A program made the position numbers and the translations under genes. DNA of 35,644 nt from a virus. Every line of letters starts with the position of its first letter. The stretch's first letter is position 1. Under the pieces are notes generated by a model. That model ran no database searches and was not told where the DNA came from. It saw only the letters and a list, made by a program, of their open reading frames with translations. Below, piece after piece: positions 12,538-20,046 of this stretch. Where the stretch lies: the IMG/VR virus record IMGVR_UViG_3300048597_000092, positions 1 through 35,644 of that record; one strand, 5' to 3'.

Positions 12538-12758
12538 ACGTGCGGATCGACTTTGGAGCGCTGATCCCGCCGATCGGTGAGCAGCTTCAGGATCAGGGCC
12601 TAAAGCTCGACATGGACCCTCTCGAGCGGCAGCACCTGCAGCGTGATGCGGATGAAGTGTCACGGCTCAGGGTTCGTGGTGTGCTCACAGAATCCGAATC
12701 CGACAAAGCCCGGAAGCGCATTATGCAAGTCATCAAGAAACAAGCGAGGCCGTTATGA
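12534..12758 (+). CDS. Small charged helical protein, unknown
   Basis: A 74-residue protein from the GTG at 12534 (GTGA overlap with the previous stop); a second GTG at 12540 is also possible. GGGTGGGG just upstream is a weak purine-rich binding site. The protein begins VNVRIDFGALIPPIGEQLQDQ and continues as charged helices (LDMDPLERQHLQRDADEVSRL, then RVRGVLTESESDKARKRIMQ). The form suggests a small dimeric coiled coil. No function is assigned. It overlaps the next start by ATGA. Confidence 0.6.
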   Translation: MNVRIDFGALIPPIGEQLQDQGLKLDMDPLERQHLQRDADEVSRLRVRGVLTESESDKARKRIMQVIKKQARPL

Positions 12759-12868
12759 CCCGCCTTGCATCCGTCGCCTTTGCCGTGCTCATTGCTTTCA
12801 GCGGCGGCACTGGCGGCATCATCATCGCTTCTGCATACGCCCAACTCGTAACAACTCATGATCGCTGA
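12755..12868 (+). CDS. 37-residue membrane or exported microprotein
   Basis: ATG 12755 overlaps the preceding stop (ATGA), and the 37-codon frame ends at 12868, 11 nt inside the next gene. The product starts MTRLASVAFAVLIAFSGG and continues TGGIIIASAYAQLVTTHDR. It can be read as one membrane helix or as a signal peptide ending at AYA with a 10-residue mature part. Coupling on both sides makes chance unlikely. It is too short for the usual length cut-offs. Confidence 0.5.
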   Translation: MTRLASVAFAVLIAFSGGTGGIIIASAYAQLVTTHDR

Positions 12869-13175
12869 TCTTTACCCACCTCGGGAGCTGCAGCGACTGT
12901 GGGGCTACGAGTCTCACCAGCACCCCAACCCAGAGCTTTACATGCGCAAGCGGATTGCCGCATGGTGCGCTGAACATGCAGGAAAATCGGCTGCTGCTGC
13001 ATGGCCCGAGCCAATCACCCATCGGCCGCCGACAGAAATGGATGCCGATCACCTTGGTTACGTTCAATATCTTGACGAAAGAGGATTCTGGTCCATTCGC
13101 TACTGGTACAACGTGGCTCTGCACGGCCAGCCTTGGCTTCACACGCTGAGCTTCACTACGGACGGCCACGCGTGA
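12858..13175 (+). CDS. Aromatic-rich small protein, unknown
   Basis: A 105-residue protein from ATG 12858, overlapping the microprotein gene by 11 nt. It is rich in Trp, Tyr and His: YPPRELQRLWGYESHQHPN, then LYMRKRIAAWCAEHAGKSAA, and YLDERGFWSIRYWYNVALH, ending QPWLHTLSFTTDGHA. The content suggests a compact beta-rich domain, possibly binding a partner through exposed aromatics. There is no signal peptide or membrane segment. GC is lower than in the genes on its left. The function is not recognised. Confidence 0.6.
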   Translation: MIADLYPPRELQRLWGYESHQHPNPELYMRKRIAAWCAEHAGKSAAAAWPEPITHRPPTEMDADHLGYVQYLDERGFWSIRYWYNVALHGQPWLHTLSFTTDGHA

Positions 13176-13231
13176 GGCTTCCTCTCTACTGGCTCGCCAT
13201 CCTCGCTGTCATCCTCATGGCCTGCATCTGA
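13172..13231 (+). CDS. 19-residue membrane microprotein
   Basis: GTG 13172 overlaps the previous stop (GTGA), and the stop at 13229-13231 overlaps the next ATG by one base (TGATG), so the 20-codon frame exactly bridges two genes. The product VRLPLYWLAILAVILMACI is a single hydrophobic helix. Both junctions use the coupling seen elsewhere in this genome. It may be a real membrane peptide, or a coupling device whose product is incidental. Confidence 0.45.
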   Translation: MRLPLYWLAILAVILMACI

Positions 13232-13419
13232 TGGACGCCGATTATCGGGAGTACCTCGTCACCGTTCGGCACGATGAACACCGAACCCAAGACTTCCCGA
13301 TCATCTCCCATTGCGCCTGGGCCGCTGGTGCCCAGCTCCTGCAGAAGCGCCCCGGCTCGCGCATCGTTGCCATCCGCCGCCGCTACCGTGACATCAGCAC
13401 CGCTCGGGATCAGGGCTGA
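13231..13419 (+). CDS. Small protein, unknown
   Basis: A 62-residue protein from ATG 13231, coupled on both sides by TGATG. It reads as a strand (YREYLVTVRHDEHRT), a helix (DFPIISHCAWAAGAQLLQ) and a strand (GSRIVAIRRRYRDIST), a beta-alpha-beta unit often seen in small phage proteins. The pattern W-A-A-G-A-Q-L-L-Q-K-R-P-G before the last strand is regular for such units. No function is assigned. It precedes the tail-completion-like gene. Confidence 0.6.
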   Translation: MDADYREYLVTVRHDEHRTQDFPIISHCAWAAGAQLLQKRPGSRIVAIRRRYRDISTARDQG

Positions 13420-14177
13420 TGGCTGACATCACCTTCGAGGTCGACACCAGCCAGCTCACTGCCCTCCAGGGCGCCTTGCTGACCCTGAGCGGCAAGATAA
13501 ACCGCGTCACGGCCGTCGCCATGACGCGATCCGCCAAGGCAGCCCAGGCCGAGCTCCGCCGGCGCACCCCCGATTACATCGACAGGCCCACGCCCTGGAC
13601 CCTCAACGGCACATTCGTCAGGCCAGCCACTGAGGCCAGGCTGGTAACCACCGTGGGCTTCAAGGACTACGCCTCCTCTGGAACACCAGCGGCCAAGTAC
13701 CTCCAGCTCCAAGTATCCGGGGGGCAGGCGCGCAGAAAGGGATTTGAGAACCTCCTCCAGAGGCGTGGCCTTCTTCGGGCGGGGGAGTTCGCCATCCCCT
13801 CCGGCAACGCGCCACTGTCCTTCAACCGCTTCGGCAACATCTCGGGCGCGCAGTACACCCAGGTGCTGTCCAGGCTGTCTGCCCTGCGCGAGGCGGGCTT
13901 CACGGGGAACCGCACCGGGTCGGGCAGATCCCGGGCTGCCCGGCGCAAGGAGGACTACTTCGTGGCCACTATCAATGGGCACCGCGCTATATGGGCCCGG
14001 GTCGGGCAAGACAGGCGGGACATCCGCCCGGTGTTCCACTTTGTGACCGCCCCACCCCAGTTCAGCCCGCGCTTCCCTGTGCCCAGCATCGTGACCAAGG
14101 CATTCAACAGAGCATTCCTTGGAGAGCTGACAAAAGCTGTTGATGAGCAGATCAGATATAATCGTAGACTCAGATAG
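13419..14177 (+). CDS. Minor tail / tail-completion protein, lambda Z-like
   Basis: A 252-residue protein from ATG 13419 (TGATG coupling). The N-terminus is a beta strand and helices with RVTAVAMTRSAKAAQAELRR, followed by a conserved-looking TPDYIDRPTPWTLNG and a strand (LVTTVGFKDYASSGTPAAKY). The middle has a basic helix (GQARRKGFENLLQRRG), then GEFAIPSGN, and the C-terminus a hydrophobic segment (RPVFHFVTAPP) before IVTKAFNRAFLGELTKAVDE. This order matches lambda Z-like minor tail proteins that complete the tail top before joining to the head. Its place left of the terminase genes is unusual; in lambda it lies between the connector and the tail terminator. GC falls sharply just after its stop. 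Confidence 0.5.
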   Translation: MADITFEVDTSQLTALQGALLTLSGKINRVTAVAMTRSAKAAQAELRRRTPDYIDRPTPWTLNGTFVRPATEARLVTTVGFKDYASSGTPAAKYLQLQVSGGQARRKGFENLLQRRGLLRAGEFAIPSGNAPLSFNRFGNISGAQYTQVLSRLSALREAGFTGNRTGSGRSRAARRKEDYFVATINGHRAIWARVGQDRRDIRPVFHFVTAPPQFSPRFPVPSIVTKAFNRAFLGELTKAVDEQIRYNRRLR

Positions 14178-14406
14178 TATAACGAACTAAGGCTAACCCT
14201 TGGCCATTGTGTGATATTTGCAACTGGCATCTCTTGACAGCCCAAATATATTTAGGGTCCTGGGTGGTGTATATTTTGTGAGGATTATTTGGACCCCGAC
14301 GTATAACTTCAGAAAGGCTCGTGCAAAGGTTGCATCTTGCTGTAAATTGGGGAGGCCAGCGCTGCGCTAACAGCCTGGCCCGTGATCAACCTGAGAGGAC
14401 AGGCCG
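14178..14406. other. AT-rich intergenic region with hairpin
   Basis: This 229-bp stretch between the tail-completion gene and the HNH gene is the most AT-rich in the window and has no gene. It holds TTGACA at 14234, TATATT at 14247 and 14270 (spacings do not make a standard promoter), a small dyad TGCAA-AGG-TTGCA (14332-14344), and a hairpin at 14354-14380 with arms GGCCAG-C-GCTG and CAGC-CTGGCC (10 bp with one bulge). A promoter for the packaging genes or part of a cos region could lie here. Confidence 0.45.
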
Positions 14407-15303
14407 ATGGAAGGAGTTTACGCCTTGCTGCCAGGCAGGCCGCATTTTGACGAAAGTCGCTTCAGGCTGGGCCGGCTGTGCAAGCGCAAGCATGACTGGA
14501 TAGGCAGTGGCCAAAGCCTGCGCCGAATCAATGGCAACTGCTGCATTGATTGTGAGCGAGATAGAAACGGCTTGCGCGCCGACTATCGTCGCGAACGGTA
14601 TGAGCGAAACATTGATGAAGAGCGCCGAAAGGCTCGCGAGCGCGCGGCCGCCCTACGGCAGGATCCAGTGATGCGAGAGATTCTTAACAAGCGCACCGTG
14701 GATTGCTACCTACGCAATGGCAGGGCAAGCCGAAGCAAGCGCAACCCATCGCCCGAGAAGGTCCCTTATGGGAGCCTTGGGGCGGCACGTCGGCAGCGAG
14801 CGGAAGATCGTCGAGCGGCTGAAGCGGAACGCAAAGCCAGGGCTAAAGCGAGGCGAGAGGCGCGGCAGGCGGAGCGGCAAACTCCTGAGTGGAAGGAAGA
14901 CCAGGCGGCTCTTCGCCGTATTCGTTATGCGTTGAACGAGAGCATCAGGCTTTATAACCGTGAGAAATCAAAGCGGCGTAAAGCGATGATCAAAGAGCGG
15001 CACTACGTCAAGGTCTCGCCGCTTGCTATCCGCACCAGATACGAAGAGTTTGGGGGCAAATGCGCATACTGCGGCGCGGCTGGGGAGATGCAGATGGATC
15101 ACTTCGTGCCGTTGGCCAAGGGCGGCACTCATGCACTGGGCAATCTGGTGCCGGCGTGTCCGAGCTGCAACTACAGCAAGAGCGATCACGACGCAGAAAC
15201 CTGGTATAGATCAATGTCGTACTTCTCCGCAAAGAGATGGCGCAAGATCTCGCGGGTTCTAGGCATCAAGAAAGGATCGCCGAACCAGCTGACCCTGATC
15301 TGA
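14407..15303 (+). CDS. HNH endonuclease next to terminase
   Basis: A 298-residue protein from ATG 14407, with GAGG about 10 nt upstream. The N-terminus carries a Cys/His unit (LCKRKHDWIGSGQSLRR, then CCIDCERDRN) that probably binds zinc. The middle is a very basic helical linker (about 60-200). The C-terminal HNH domain (about 214-262) has FGGKCAYCG, MQMDHFVPLAKGG with the catalytic-type Asp-His, the Asn in LGNLVPACPSCN, and the last CxxC. HNH proteins beside terminases are known in many long-tailed phages and assist cos cleavage. A mobile homing enzyme is the alternative, supported by the lower GC, the AT-rich DNA before it and the long linker. The neighbouring genes are not interrupted. Confidence 0.85.
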   Translation: MEGVYALLPGRPHFDESRFRLGRLCKRKHDWIGSGQSLRRINGNCCIDCERDRNGLRADYRRERYERNIDEERRKARERAAALRQDPVMREILNKRTVDCYLRNGRASRSKRNPSPEKVPYGSLGAARRQRAEDRRAAEAERKARAKARREARQAERQTPEWKEDQAALRRIRYALNESIRLYNREKSKRRKAMIKERHYVKVSPLAIRTRYEEFGGKCAYCGAAGEMQMDHFVPLAKGGTHALGNLVPACPSCNYSKSDHDAETWYRSMSYFSAKRWRKISRVLGIKKGSPNQLTLI

Positions 15304-15310
15304 CTCGCCC

Positions 15311-15336
15311 GCAACCGCCCTGCAACCGGCGGTTGC
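15311..15336. other. Inverted repeat before terminase; cos or terminator candidate
   Basis: GCAACCGC (15311-15318) and GCGGTTGC (15329-15336) are perfect 8-bp complements separated by 10 nt, and the spacer holds a further GCAACCG (15322-15328). The element lies between the HNH stop and the TerS start, the place of cos or TerS-binding sites in lambda-like phages. No T-tract is present. Confidence 0.4.
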
Positions 15337-15357
15337 AAGCGGCCCTAAGCTGCGCAG

Positions 15358-15918
15358 ATGGCAGTGGTGAACAGCACAGACGCCTCTGAGCTGATCAGAG
15401 AGCAAACGGGGCGACCGTGCAGCAGGCAGAACCTGGAGAAGCATGTCCGAGCCGGAAGGCTGCCGGGAAGCACGGTGTCAGTGAAGCCAATCCGTCTCGA
15501 CAGCGAAAAGGTGGTGGCGGAGTTCGTGGCGATGGTGTCTCCACACCAGAGCGAAAGCTGGCCACGGCCTGCCTCAGGCAGTACCGCACCAGCTGCGCGC
15601 CACCCGCCACAGCGCCCACCCAATGAGCCAGGGCAGACGCCGCCTGACTTCAACATCAGTCGAGCTCGGCACGAATTCGAGAAGGCCAACCTCGCCGAGC
15701 TGGAGAGGAAGCAGAAGGAAGGGATGCTGCTTCCTACTGATCAGGTGGAGAAGGTCTGGGCGGAAGCTGTGACGATCGCCAAAACCAAGCTGCTGGCGGT
15801 CCCCACCCGAGCGCGTCAGCGGATCCCCCACCTGACGCTGGAAGAGGTGGCGATCGTTGAGGAGCTGGTTCGGGAGGCCCTTGAGGAGCTCTCTGGGGGT
15901 GGTGGCGATGGCGAGTGA
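15358..15918 (+). CDS. Terminase small subunit (Nu1/DUF1441-like)
   Basis: A 186-residue protein from ATG 15358. The N-terminal part (about 5-50) is a winged-helix DNA-binding unit: DASELIREQTGRPCSRQNLE, then KHVRAGRLPGS. A Pro/Ser-rich hinge follows, and the C-terminal half has FNISRARHEFEKANLAELER and a helix before VPTRARQRIPHLTLEEVAIV, the pattern of Nu1-like and DUF1441-like small terminases. It recognises the packaging site and hands DNA to the large subunit. Its last 11 nt overlap the large-subunit gene, so the two are made together. The dyad at 15311-15336 is a candidate target. Confidence 0.8.
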   Translation: MAVVNSTDASELIREQTGRPCSRQNLEKHVRAGRLPGSTVSVKPIRLDSEKVVAEFVAMVSPHQSESWPRPASGSTAPAARHPPQRPPNEPGQTPPDFNISRARHEFEKANLAELERKQKEGMLLPTDQVEKVWAEAVTIAKTKLLAVPTRARQRIPHLTLEEVAIVEELVREALEELSGGGGDGE

Positions 15919-17785
15919 TCAGGAGTTGATGGCCAGGGCGCTGGGCTTCTGGAAGCCCCCAGCGAAACTCACCTTGAGTGAATGGGCCGATCGACACGCC
16001 TACCTCTCGGCAGAGTCAGCGGCTGAGGCTGGCCGGTGGAAGACCCTCCCCTACCAGAAGGGGATCATGGATAGCTTCACCGACCCGCGAGTGGAAACGG
16101 TGGTGTGGATGAAATCAGCCCGGGTGGGCGCGACGAAGATCTTCAACCACCTGGTCGGGTACCACATGCATCAGGATCCGTGCCCGCTGATGGTGGTCCA
16201 GCCCACTGTTGAAGATGCTGAGGGGTACAGCAAGGATGAAATTGCCCCGATGATCCGCGACACGCCGGTGCTGCGTGGGTTGGTTGGTGACGCGAAGCAG
16301 AAGGACGGCAACAACACCATCTTGGCGAAGGCGTTCCCGGGCGGAACGCTGGGGATGGTCGGGGCAAACAGTGCGCGGGGCTTCAGGCGGGTGAGCCGGC
16401 GGGTGGTGCTGTTCGACGAGGTGGACGGCTACCCGGCCAGCACCAACGAAGGCGACCAGATCAAGCTCGGTATTCGTCGATCGGAGTATTACTGGAATCG
16501 GAAGATTGGGATCGCCAGCACACCGACGACGAAAGATTTCAGTCGGATTGAAAGGTGGTTCCTGCGCACCGACCAGCGGCGATACTTCGTGCCCTGCCCG
16601 CATTGTGGGCACCACCAGGTGCTGCGATGGCAGCAGATGAAGTGGGAACCTGATCGACCGGAGACGGTGGCCTACGAGTGCGAGATGTGCGCGGAGAAAA
16701 TCCCGCACAGCATGAAGAGGTGGATGGTGGAGCGGGGCGAGTGGCGGGCGACCGCTACGGCTGACAGCCCAGGGCTGGTGGGCTTCCACCTGTGGGCGGC
16801 CTACAGCTACAGCCCGAATGCGACATGGGAACAGCTGGTGCGTGAGTTTCTCGAGGTGAAGGGCGACAGGGACCAGCTGCGCACCTTTGTGAACACGGTG
16901 CTGGGCGAGACTTTTGAGGATGACTTCACGGCGAAGCTCTCGGCAGATGGGCTGTTGGCACGGCGGGAAAAGTACGGACCTGGGTCGTGCCCGCCGGGCG
17001 TGCTGGTATTGACGGCTGGTGTGGACGTGCAGGACAACCGGCTGGCGGTGAGTGTCTGGGGTTGGGGGCGCGGCGAGGAGGCCTGGCATGTCTGGCATCA
17101 AGAGATCTATGGCGATCCGGTGGAGCCAGAGGTGTGGGAGCAGCTCGACACGGTGCTGGCTGCCGGATGGCCGATGGCCGACGGCGGTGAGATGAAGGTG
17201 TCAGTGATGGGTGTCGACACCGGCGGGCACTGCACTCACGAGGCCTACGCCTTCGCTAGAGAACGTCGCGGTCGGGGCGTGCTGGCGCTGAAAGGCTCGA
17301 ATCAGCGTGGCGCGGTGGTGATCGGCAAGGGCCGGAAGGTGGACGTGAACCGCCGTGGAGAGCTGATTCGGAAAGGGGTGACGCTGTACATGGTCGGGAC
17401 AGACACGGCGAAGGTGACGCTGTTCGGGCGGCTACGGCACGCGGTGCCGGGTGCTGGCTTCATGCACTTCGGGATCAGTGCTGATGAGGAGTTCTTCCAG
17501 CAGCTGACAGCAGAGAAGCAGCAGGTACGGATGGTGAAAGGCTTCCCGGTCAAAGAATGGGTGAAGAAGTCGAGTGACCGGAACGAGGCGCTGGACTGCC
17601 TGGTGTACGCCTACGCGGCGCTGCAGTGGCTGGCGCGTCGCTACAACCGGGCAACGATGTGGGACCAGATGGAGAAGGCCGCTCAGGCCCGGTTACTGGC
17701 GGCTCCAGTAGTCCAGCAGCCAGCGCCGGAAGGCAAGCGGAAGGCGCGGCGAAGGCCCGCGATCAACCCCGTAACGACTTGGTGA
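15908..17785 (+). CDS. Terminase large subunit (GpA family)
   Basis: A 625-residue protein from ATG 15908, the usual GpA length. Its first domain is the packaging ATPase: deviant Walker A KSARVGATK (69-77), Walker B VVLFDEVD (166-173) and the coupling motif GIASTPTT. A zinc-type pair follows (CPHC at 230-233 and CEMC at 258-261). The second half is the nuclease: GVDVQDNR (Asp373), VMGVDTGG, and a C-terminal RNEALDCLVYAYAALQWL. It cuts and pumps phage DNA through the portal at the capsid vertex. GpA-type enzymes usually make cohesive ends, so cos packaging is expected. The stop is followed immediately by dyad copy A. Confidence 0.95.
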   Translation: MASDQELMARALGFWKPPAKLTLSEWADRHAYLSAESAAEAGRWKTLPYQKGIMDSFTDPRVETVVWMKSARVGATKIFNHLVGYHMHQDPCPLMVVQPTVEDAEGYSKDEIAPMIRDTPVLRGLVGDAKQKDGNNTILAKAFPGGTLGMVGANSARGFRRVSRRVVLFDEVDGYPASTNEGDQIKLGIRRSEYYWNRKIGIASTPTTKDFSRIERWFLRTDQRRYFVPCPHCGHHQVLRWQQMKWEPDRPETVAYECEMCAEKIPHSMKRWMVERGEWRATATADSPGLVGFHLWAAYSYSPNATWEQLVREFLEVKGDRDQLRTFVNTVLGETFEDDFTAKLSADGLLARREKYGPGSCPPGVLVLTAGVDVQDNRLAVSVWGWGRGEEAWHVWHQEIYGDPVEPEVWEQLDTVLAAGWPMADGGEMKVSVMGVDTGGHCTHEAYAFARERRGRGVLALKGSNQRGAVVIGKGRKVDVNRRGELIRKGVTLYMVGTDTAKVTLFGRLRHAVPGAGFMHFGISADEEFFQQLTAEKQQVRMVKGFPVKEWVKKSSDRNEALDCLVYAYAALQWLARRYNRATMWDQMEKAAQARLLAAPVVQQPAPEGKRKARRRPAINPVTTW

Positions 17786-17800
17786 GAACGATTATCACTC
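17786..17800. promoter_or_regulatory. GAAYG-N5-CAYTC dyad, copy A
   Basis: GAACG-ATTAT-CACTC is one of three related 15-bp imperfect dyads next to virion genes. It begins directly after the terminase stop; TAGACT, a possible -10 (TANNNT), starts 2 bp after it, and the W-like gene starts at 17832. The core resembles a Fur-type box, which may be coincidence. Confidence 0.35.
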
Positions 17801-17831
17801 CGTAGACTGAGGGGAAGCACGGATAAGGCAG

Positions 17832-18410
17832 GTGAACATCCCCAGATCCATCACGAGCGGCGACTCGTTGGTGTGGAACGACCCGCCCGGCGTGGATGGC
17901 CAGGGCAACCCGATCGCGTCGACGGGAGGCTGGGTTCTCACCTACTTCCTGCGGTTCAACGCCAGCGGCGAGGGCGCCACGGTGATCGGCACCGCGGATG
18001 GTGTGGGCGGCTGGGACTTCGAGATCAGCGGTACCACCAGCGCAGCGTTCGACGCTGGGGTGTGGAGCTGGATGGCACGGGCGACGAACGGCGCGCAGGC
18101 GATGACGCGCGGACGGGGGACGCTGCAGGTTCTGCCGTCGCTGAGCTACAGCTCCACCCCGGCGGCGTTCGATGGCCGCAGCGACGCGGAGAAGGACCTC
18201 GAGGCGGTGCAGACCGCGATCCGGACGATCGTGGCTGGCGGGGTGAGCCAGTACGCGATCGGGAGCCGGCAGGTAACGAAGCTCGATCTCTCGGCGCTCT
18301 ACAAGCGGGAGGCCTACCTGAAGGGCATCGTCGCCCGGGAGAAGGCGGCGGAGAAGATCGCCGCCGGCATGGGTGACCCGCGGAACCTGTTCGTGAGGTT
18401 CGGGCGATGA
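17832..18410 (+). CDS. gpW-like head-tail joining protein with extra N-terminal domain
   Basis: A 192-residue protein with a GTG start at 17832 preceded by AAGG. The C-terminal 70 residues resemble lambda gpW and related joining proteins that sit beside the portal: DAEKDLEAVQTAIRTIVAGG, then VSQYAIGSRQVTKLDLSALY, and LKGIVAREKAAEKIA. The first 110 residues form a separate beta-rich domain (SGDSLVWNDPPGVDG, WVLTYFLRFNASG, VWSWMARATNG) that lambda gpW lacks; comparable N-terminal domains exist in related phage proteins upstream of portals. It closes the capsid after packaging. It overlaps the portal start by ATGA. Confidence 0.7.
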   Translation: MNIPRSITSGDSLVWNDPPGVDGQGNPIASTGGWVLTYFLRFNASGEGATVIGTADGVGGWDFEISGTTSAAFDAGVWSWMARATNGAQAMTRGRGTLQVLPSLSYSSTPAAFDGRSDAEKDLEAVQTAIRTIVAGGVSQYAIGSRQVTKLDLSALYKREAYLKGIVAREKAAEKIAAGMGDPRNLFVRFGR

Positions 18411-19987
18411 ACGACACCGAGAAGCAGCTGCAGGAGAGGCAGCTTCGGGCGCTCCGGCTGCAGATGAAGCGGCTGTACGAGGGGGCGAAGTTCGATCGGC
18501 TCACCGCCGACTGGCTGGCTGGCGGCACCAGCGCCGACGCGGAGATCCGCAGCAGCATGGCCCGGCTGCGGAACCGCGCGCGGCAGGTGATCCGCGATTC
18601 GGATCACGCCAAGGCGGCGAAGCGCATGATCGTGAACAACGTGATCGGCACCGGCGTGCGGATGCAGGCCCAGCTGCTGATGGCTCGCTCGCGGGATGGG
18701 AAGCCCCGGCTGGACAAGACGAAGAACGCGACGATCGAGCGGAAGTTCGCCGCCTGGTGTGCCGCCGAGGTGTGCCACACCGGGGGGACGCTGGCGTTTC
18801 AGGACATCGAGGAGCAGGTGGTGGGGGCGCCGGCGGAAAGCGGCGAGGTGTTCGTGCGGCTGGTGCCGGAGGCCTTCGGCGGCGGGCGCATTCCCCTGGC
18901 GCTGGAGCTGATCGAGGCCGACCAGCTGGACGAGACGGTGGACGGCTACGCCAGTGTGCCCGGGCAGATGGTGCCCGGCGGCGAGTGGCGGCTGGGGGTG
19001 CATGTGAACGAGTGGGGGCGGCCGATCGAATACGCCTTCCTCACCCGCCACCCGGGCGACGTGCGTGGCGGCGGGCCCATGGCGGGCCAGCGGGTGATCG
19101 TGCCGGCGGAGCAGATCATCCACTGCTTCATCCCCGAGCGCCCCGGGCAGACGCGCGGGGTGACGTGGTTTGCGTCGGCCCTGAAGCAGCTTCACCACCT
19201 GGTGGGCTACCAGGAGGCGGAGGTGGTGCGAGCCCGGGCGGCGTCGCAGCTGATGGGCTTCATCGTCACCGACAGTGGCGCCGGCGAGGAGCTGGGCGAG
19301 GAGGTGGTCGACGGCGAGCACGTCACCACGTTCGAGGCGGGGGTCTACAAGACCCTGTTCGCTGGGCAGCGGGTGGAGGTGCCCGACCTGAAGGCGCCGA
19401 ACGGGCAGTTCGAACCCTTCGTGCGGGTGATGCTGCGGGCCATGGCCGCCGGCTTGGGGGTGAGCTACGAGAGCATCAGCCGGGACTTCAGCCAGACGAA
19501 CTACAGCTCCAGCCGGCTGGCACTGCTGGAGGATCGGGAGAACTGGCGGGCGCTGCAGCAGCGGACCATCCGCACCTTCCACCAGCGAGTCTTCCGCGCC
19601 TGGCTGCGAGCGGCCGTGAGCGTGGGCGAGGTGTCGCTGCCGGGCTACCAGCAGGAGCCGGAGCGGTATGAGACGGCGATCCGGTGGGTGGCCCGGGGCT
19701 GGGAGTGGGTGGATCCGGAGAAGGAGGGCAAGGCCTACCGCGACGCAGTGCGCGACGGCTTCATGACCCAGGCCGAGGTGGTGATGTCCCGCGGCGCGGA
19801 CTACCACGAGCTGATCGAGCAGCGGGCCGCCGAGCTCGAGGAGCAGGAGCGGCTGGGCCTGGTGTTCGACACCAACCCGTCGAAGGTGGACCAGCGCGGG
19901 GCGGACAACACCCCGCCGGCGCCCGAGCCGCCACCGGCCGAGGATCCGCCGCCTGATCCGCCATCTGACCCGCCGCCGGCGGAGTGA
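18407..19987 (+). CDS. Portal protein, lambda type
   Basis: A 526-residue protein from ATG 18407 (ATGA overlap). It shows the order of the lambda portal family: an N-terminal helix (LRALRLQMKRLYEGAKFDRL), IRSSMARLRNRARQVIRDSD, NNVIGTGVRMQAQ, the wing region with GEVFVRLVPE and IEADQLDE, PGQTRGVTWFASALKQL, the stem region, and GLGVSYESISRDFSQTNYSS followed by ALLEDRENWRALQ. Twelve copies form the ring at the capsid vertex through which DNA passes. The C-terminus is a Pro/Asp-rich tail (about 500-526) beyond the usual crown, likely flexible. It precedes the protease-capsid gene. Confidence 0.92.
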   Translation: MNDTEKQLQERQLRALRLQMKRLYEGAKFDRLTADWLAGGTSADAEIRSSMARLRNRARQVIRDSDHAKAAKRMIVNNVIGTGVRMQAQLLMARSRDGKPRLDKTKNATIERKFAAWCAAEVCHTGGTLAFQDIEEQVVGAPAESGEVFVRLVPEAFGGGRIPLALELIEADQLDETVDGYASVPGQMVPGGEWRLGVHVNEWGRPIEYAFLTRHPGDVRGGGPMAGQRVIVPAEQIIHCFIPERPGQTRGVTWFASALKQLHHLVGYQEAEVVRARAASQLMGFIVTDSGAGEELGEEVVDGEHVTTFEAGVYKTLFAGQRVEVPDLKAPNGQFEPFVRVMLRAMAAGLGVSYESISRDFSQTNYSSSRLALLEDRENWRALQQRTIRTFHQRVFRAWLRAAVSVGEVSLPGYQQEPERYETAIRWVARGWEWVDPEKEGKAYRDAVRDGFMTQAEVVMSRGADYHELIEQRAAELEEQERLGLVFDTNPSKVDQRGADNTPPAPEPPPAEDPPPDPPSDPPPAE

Positions 19988-20031
19988 TCCATCCGTCTGC
20001 TGAGAGTGGCGAGCGGCTGTAGCATGGGTGG

Positions 20032-20046
20032 GAATGGTTCTCATTC
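20032..20046. promoter_or_regulatory. GAAYG-N5-CAYTC dyad, copy B
   Basis: GAATG-GTTCT-CATTC overlaps the ATG at 20034 of the protease-capsid gene. TAGCAT, a possible -10, ends 6 bp before it. It is the most symmetrical of the three copies (5-bp perfect arms). If functional it acts at the gene start, so either the true start is downstream or the site is read as RNA. Confidence 0.35.

Noticed and set aside
14178-15357. Group I intron or intein around the large HNH gene
   Set aside because: The HNH gene lies between complete genes; no split gene, intron core or exon rejoining is visible.
18314-20044. A 576-codon leftward frame opposite the portal gene
   Set aside because: It has His/Arg/Leu/Pro-biased composition and no motifs; the portal on the other strand is well supported.
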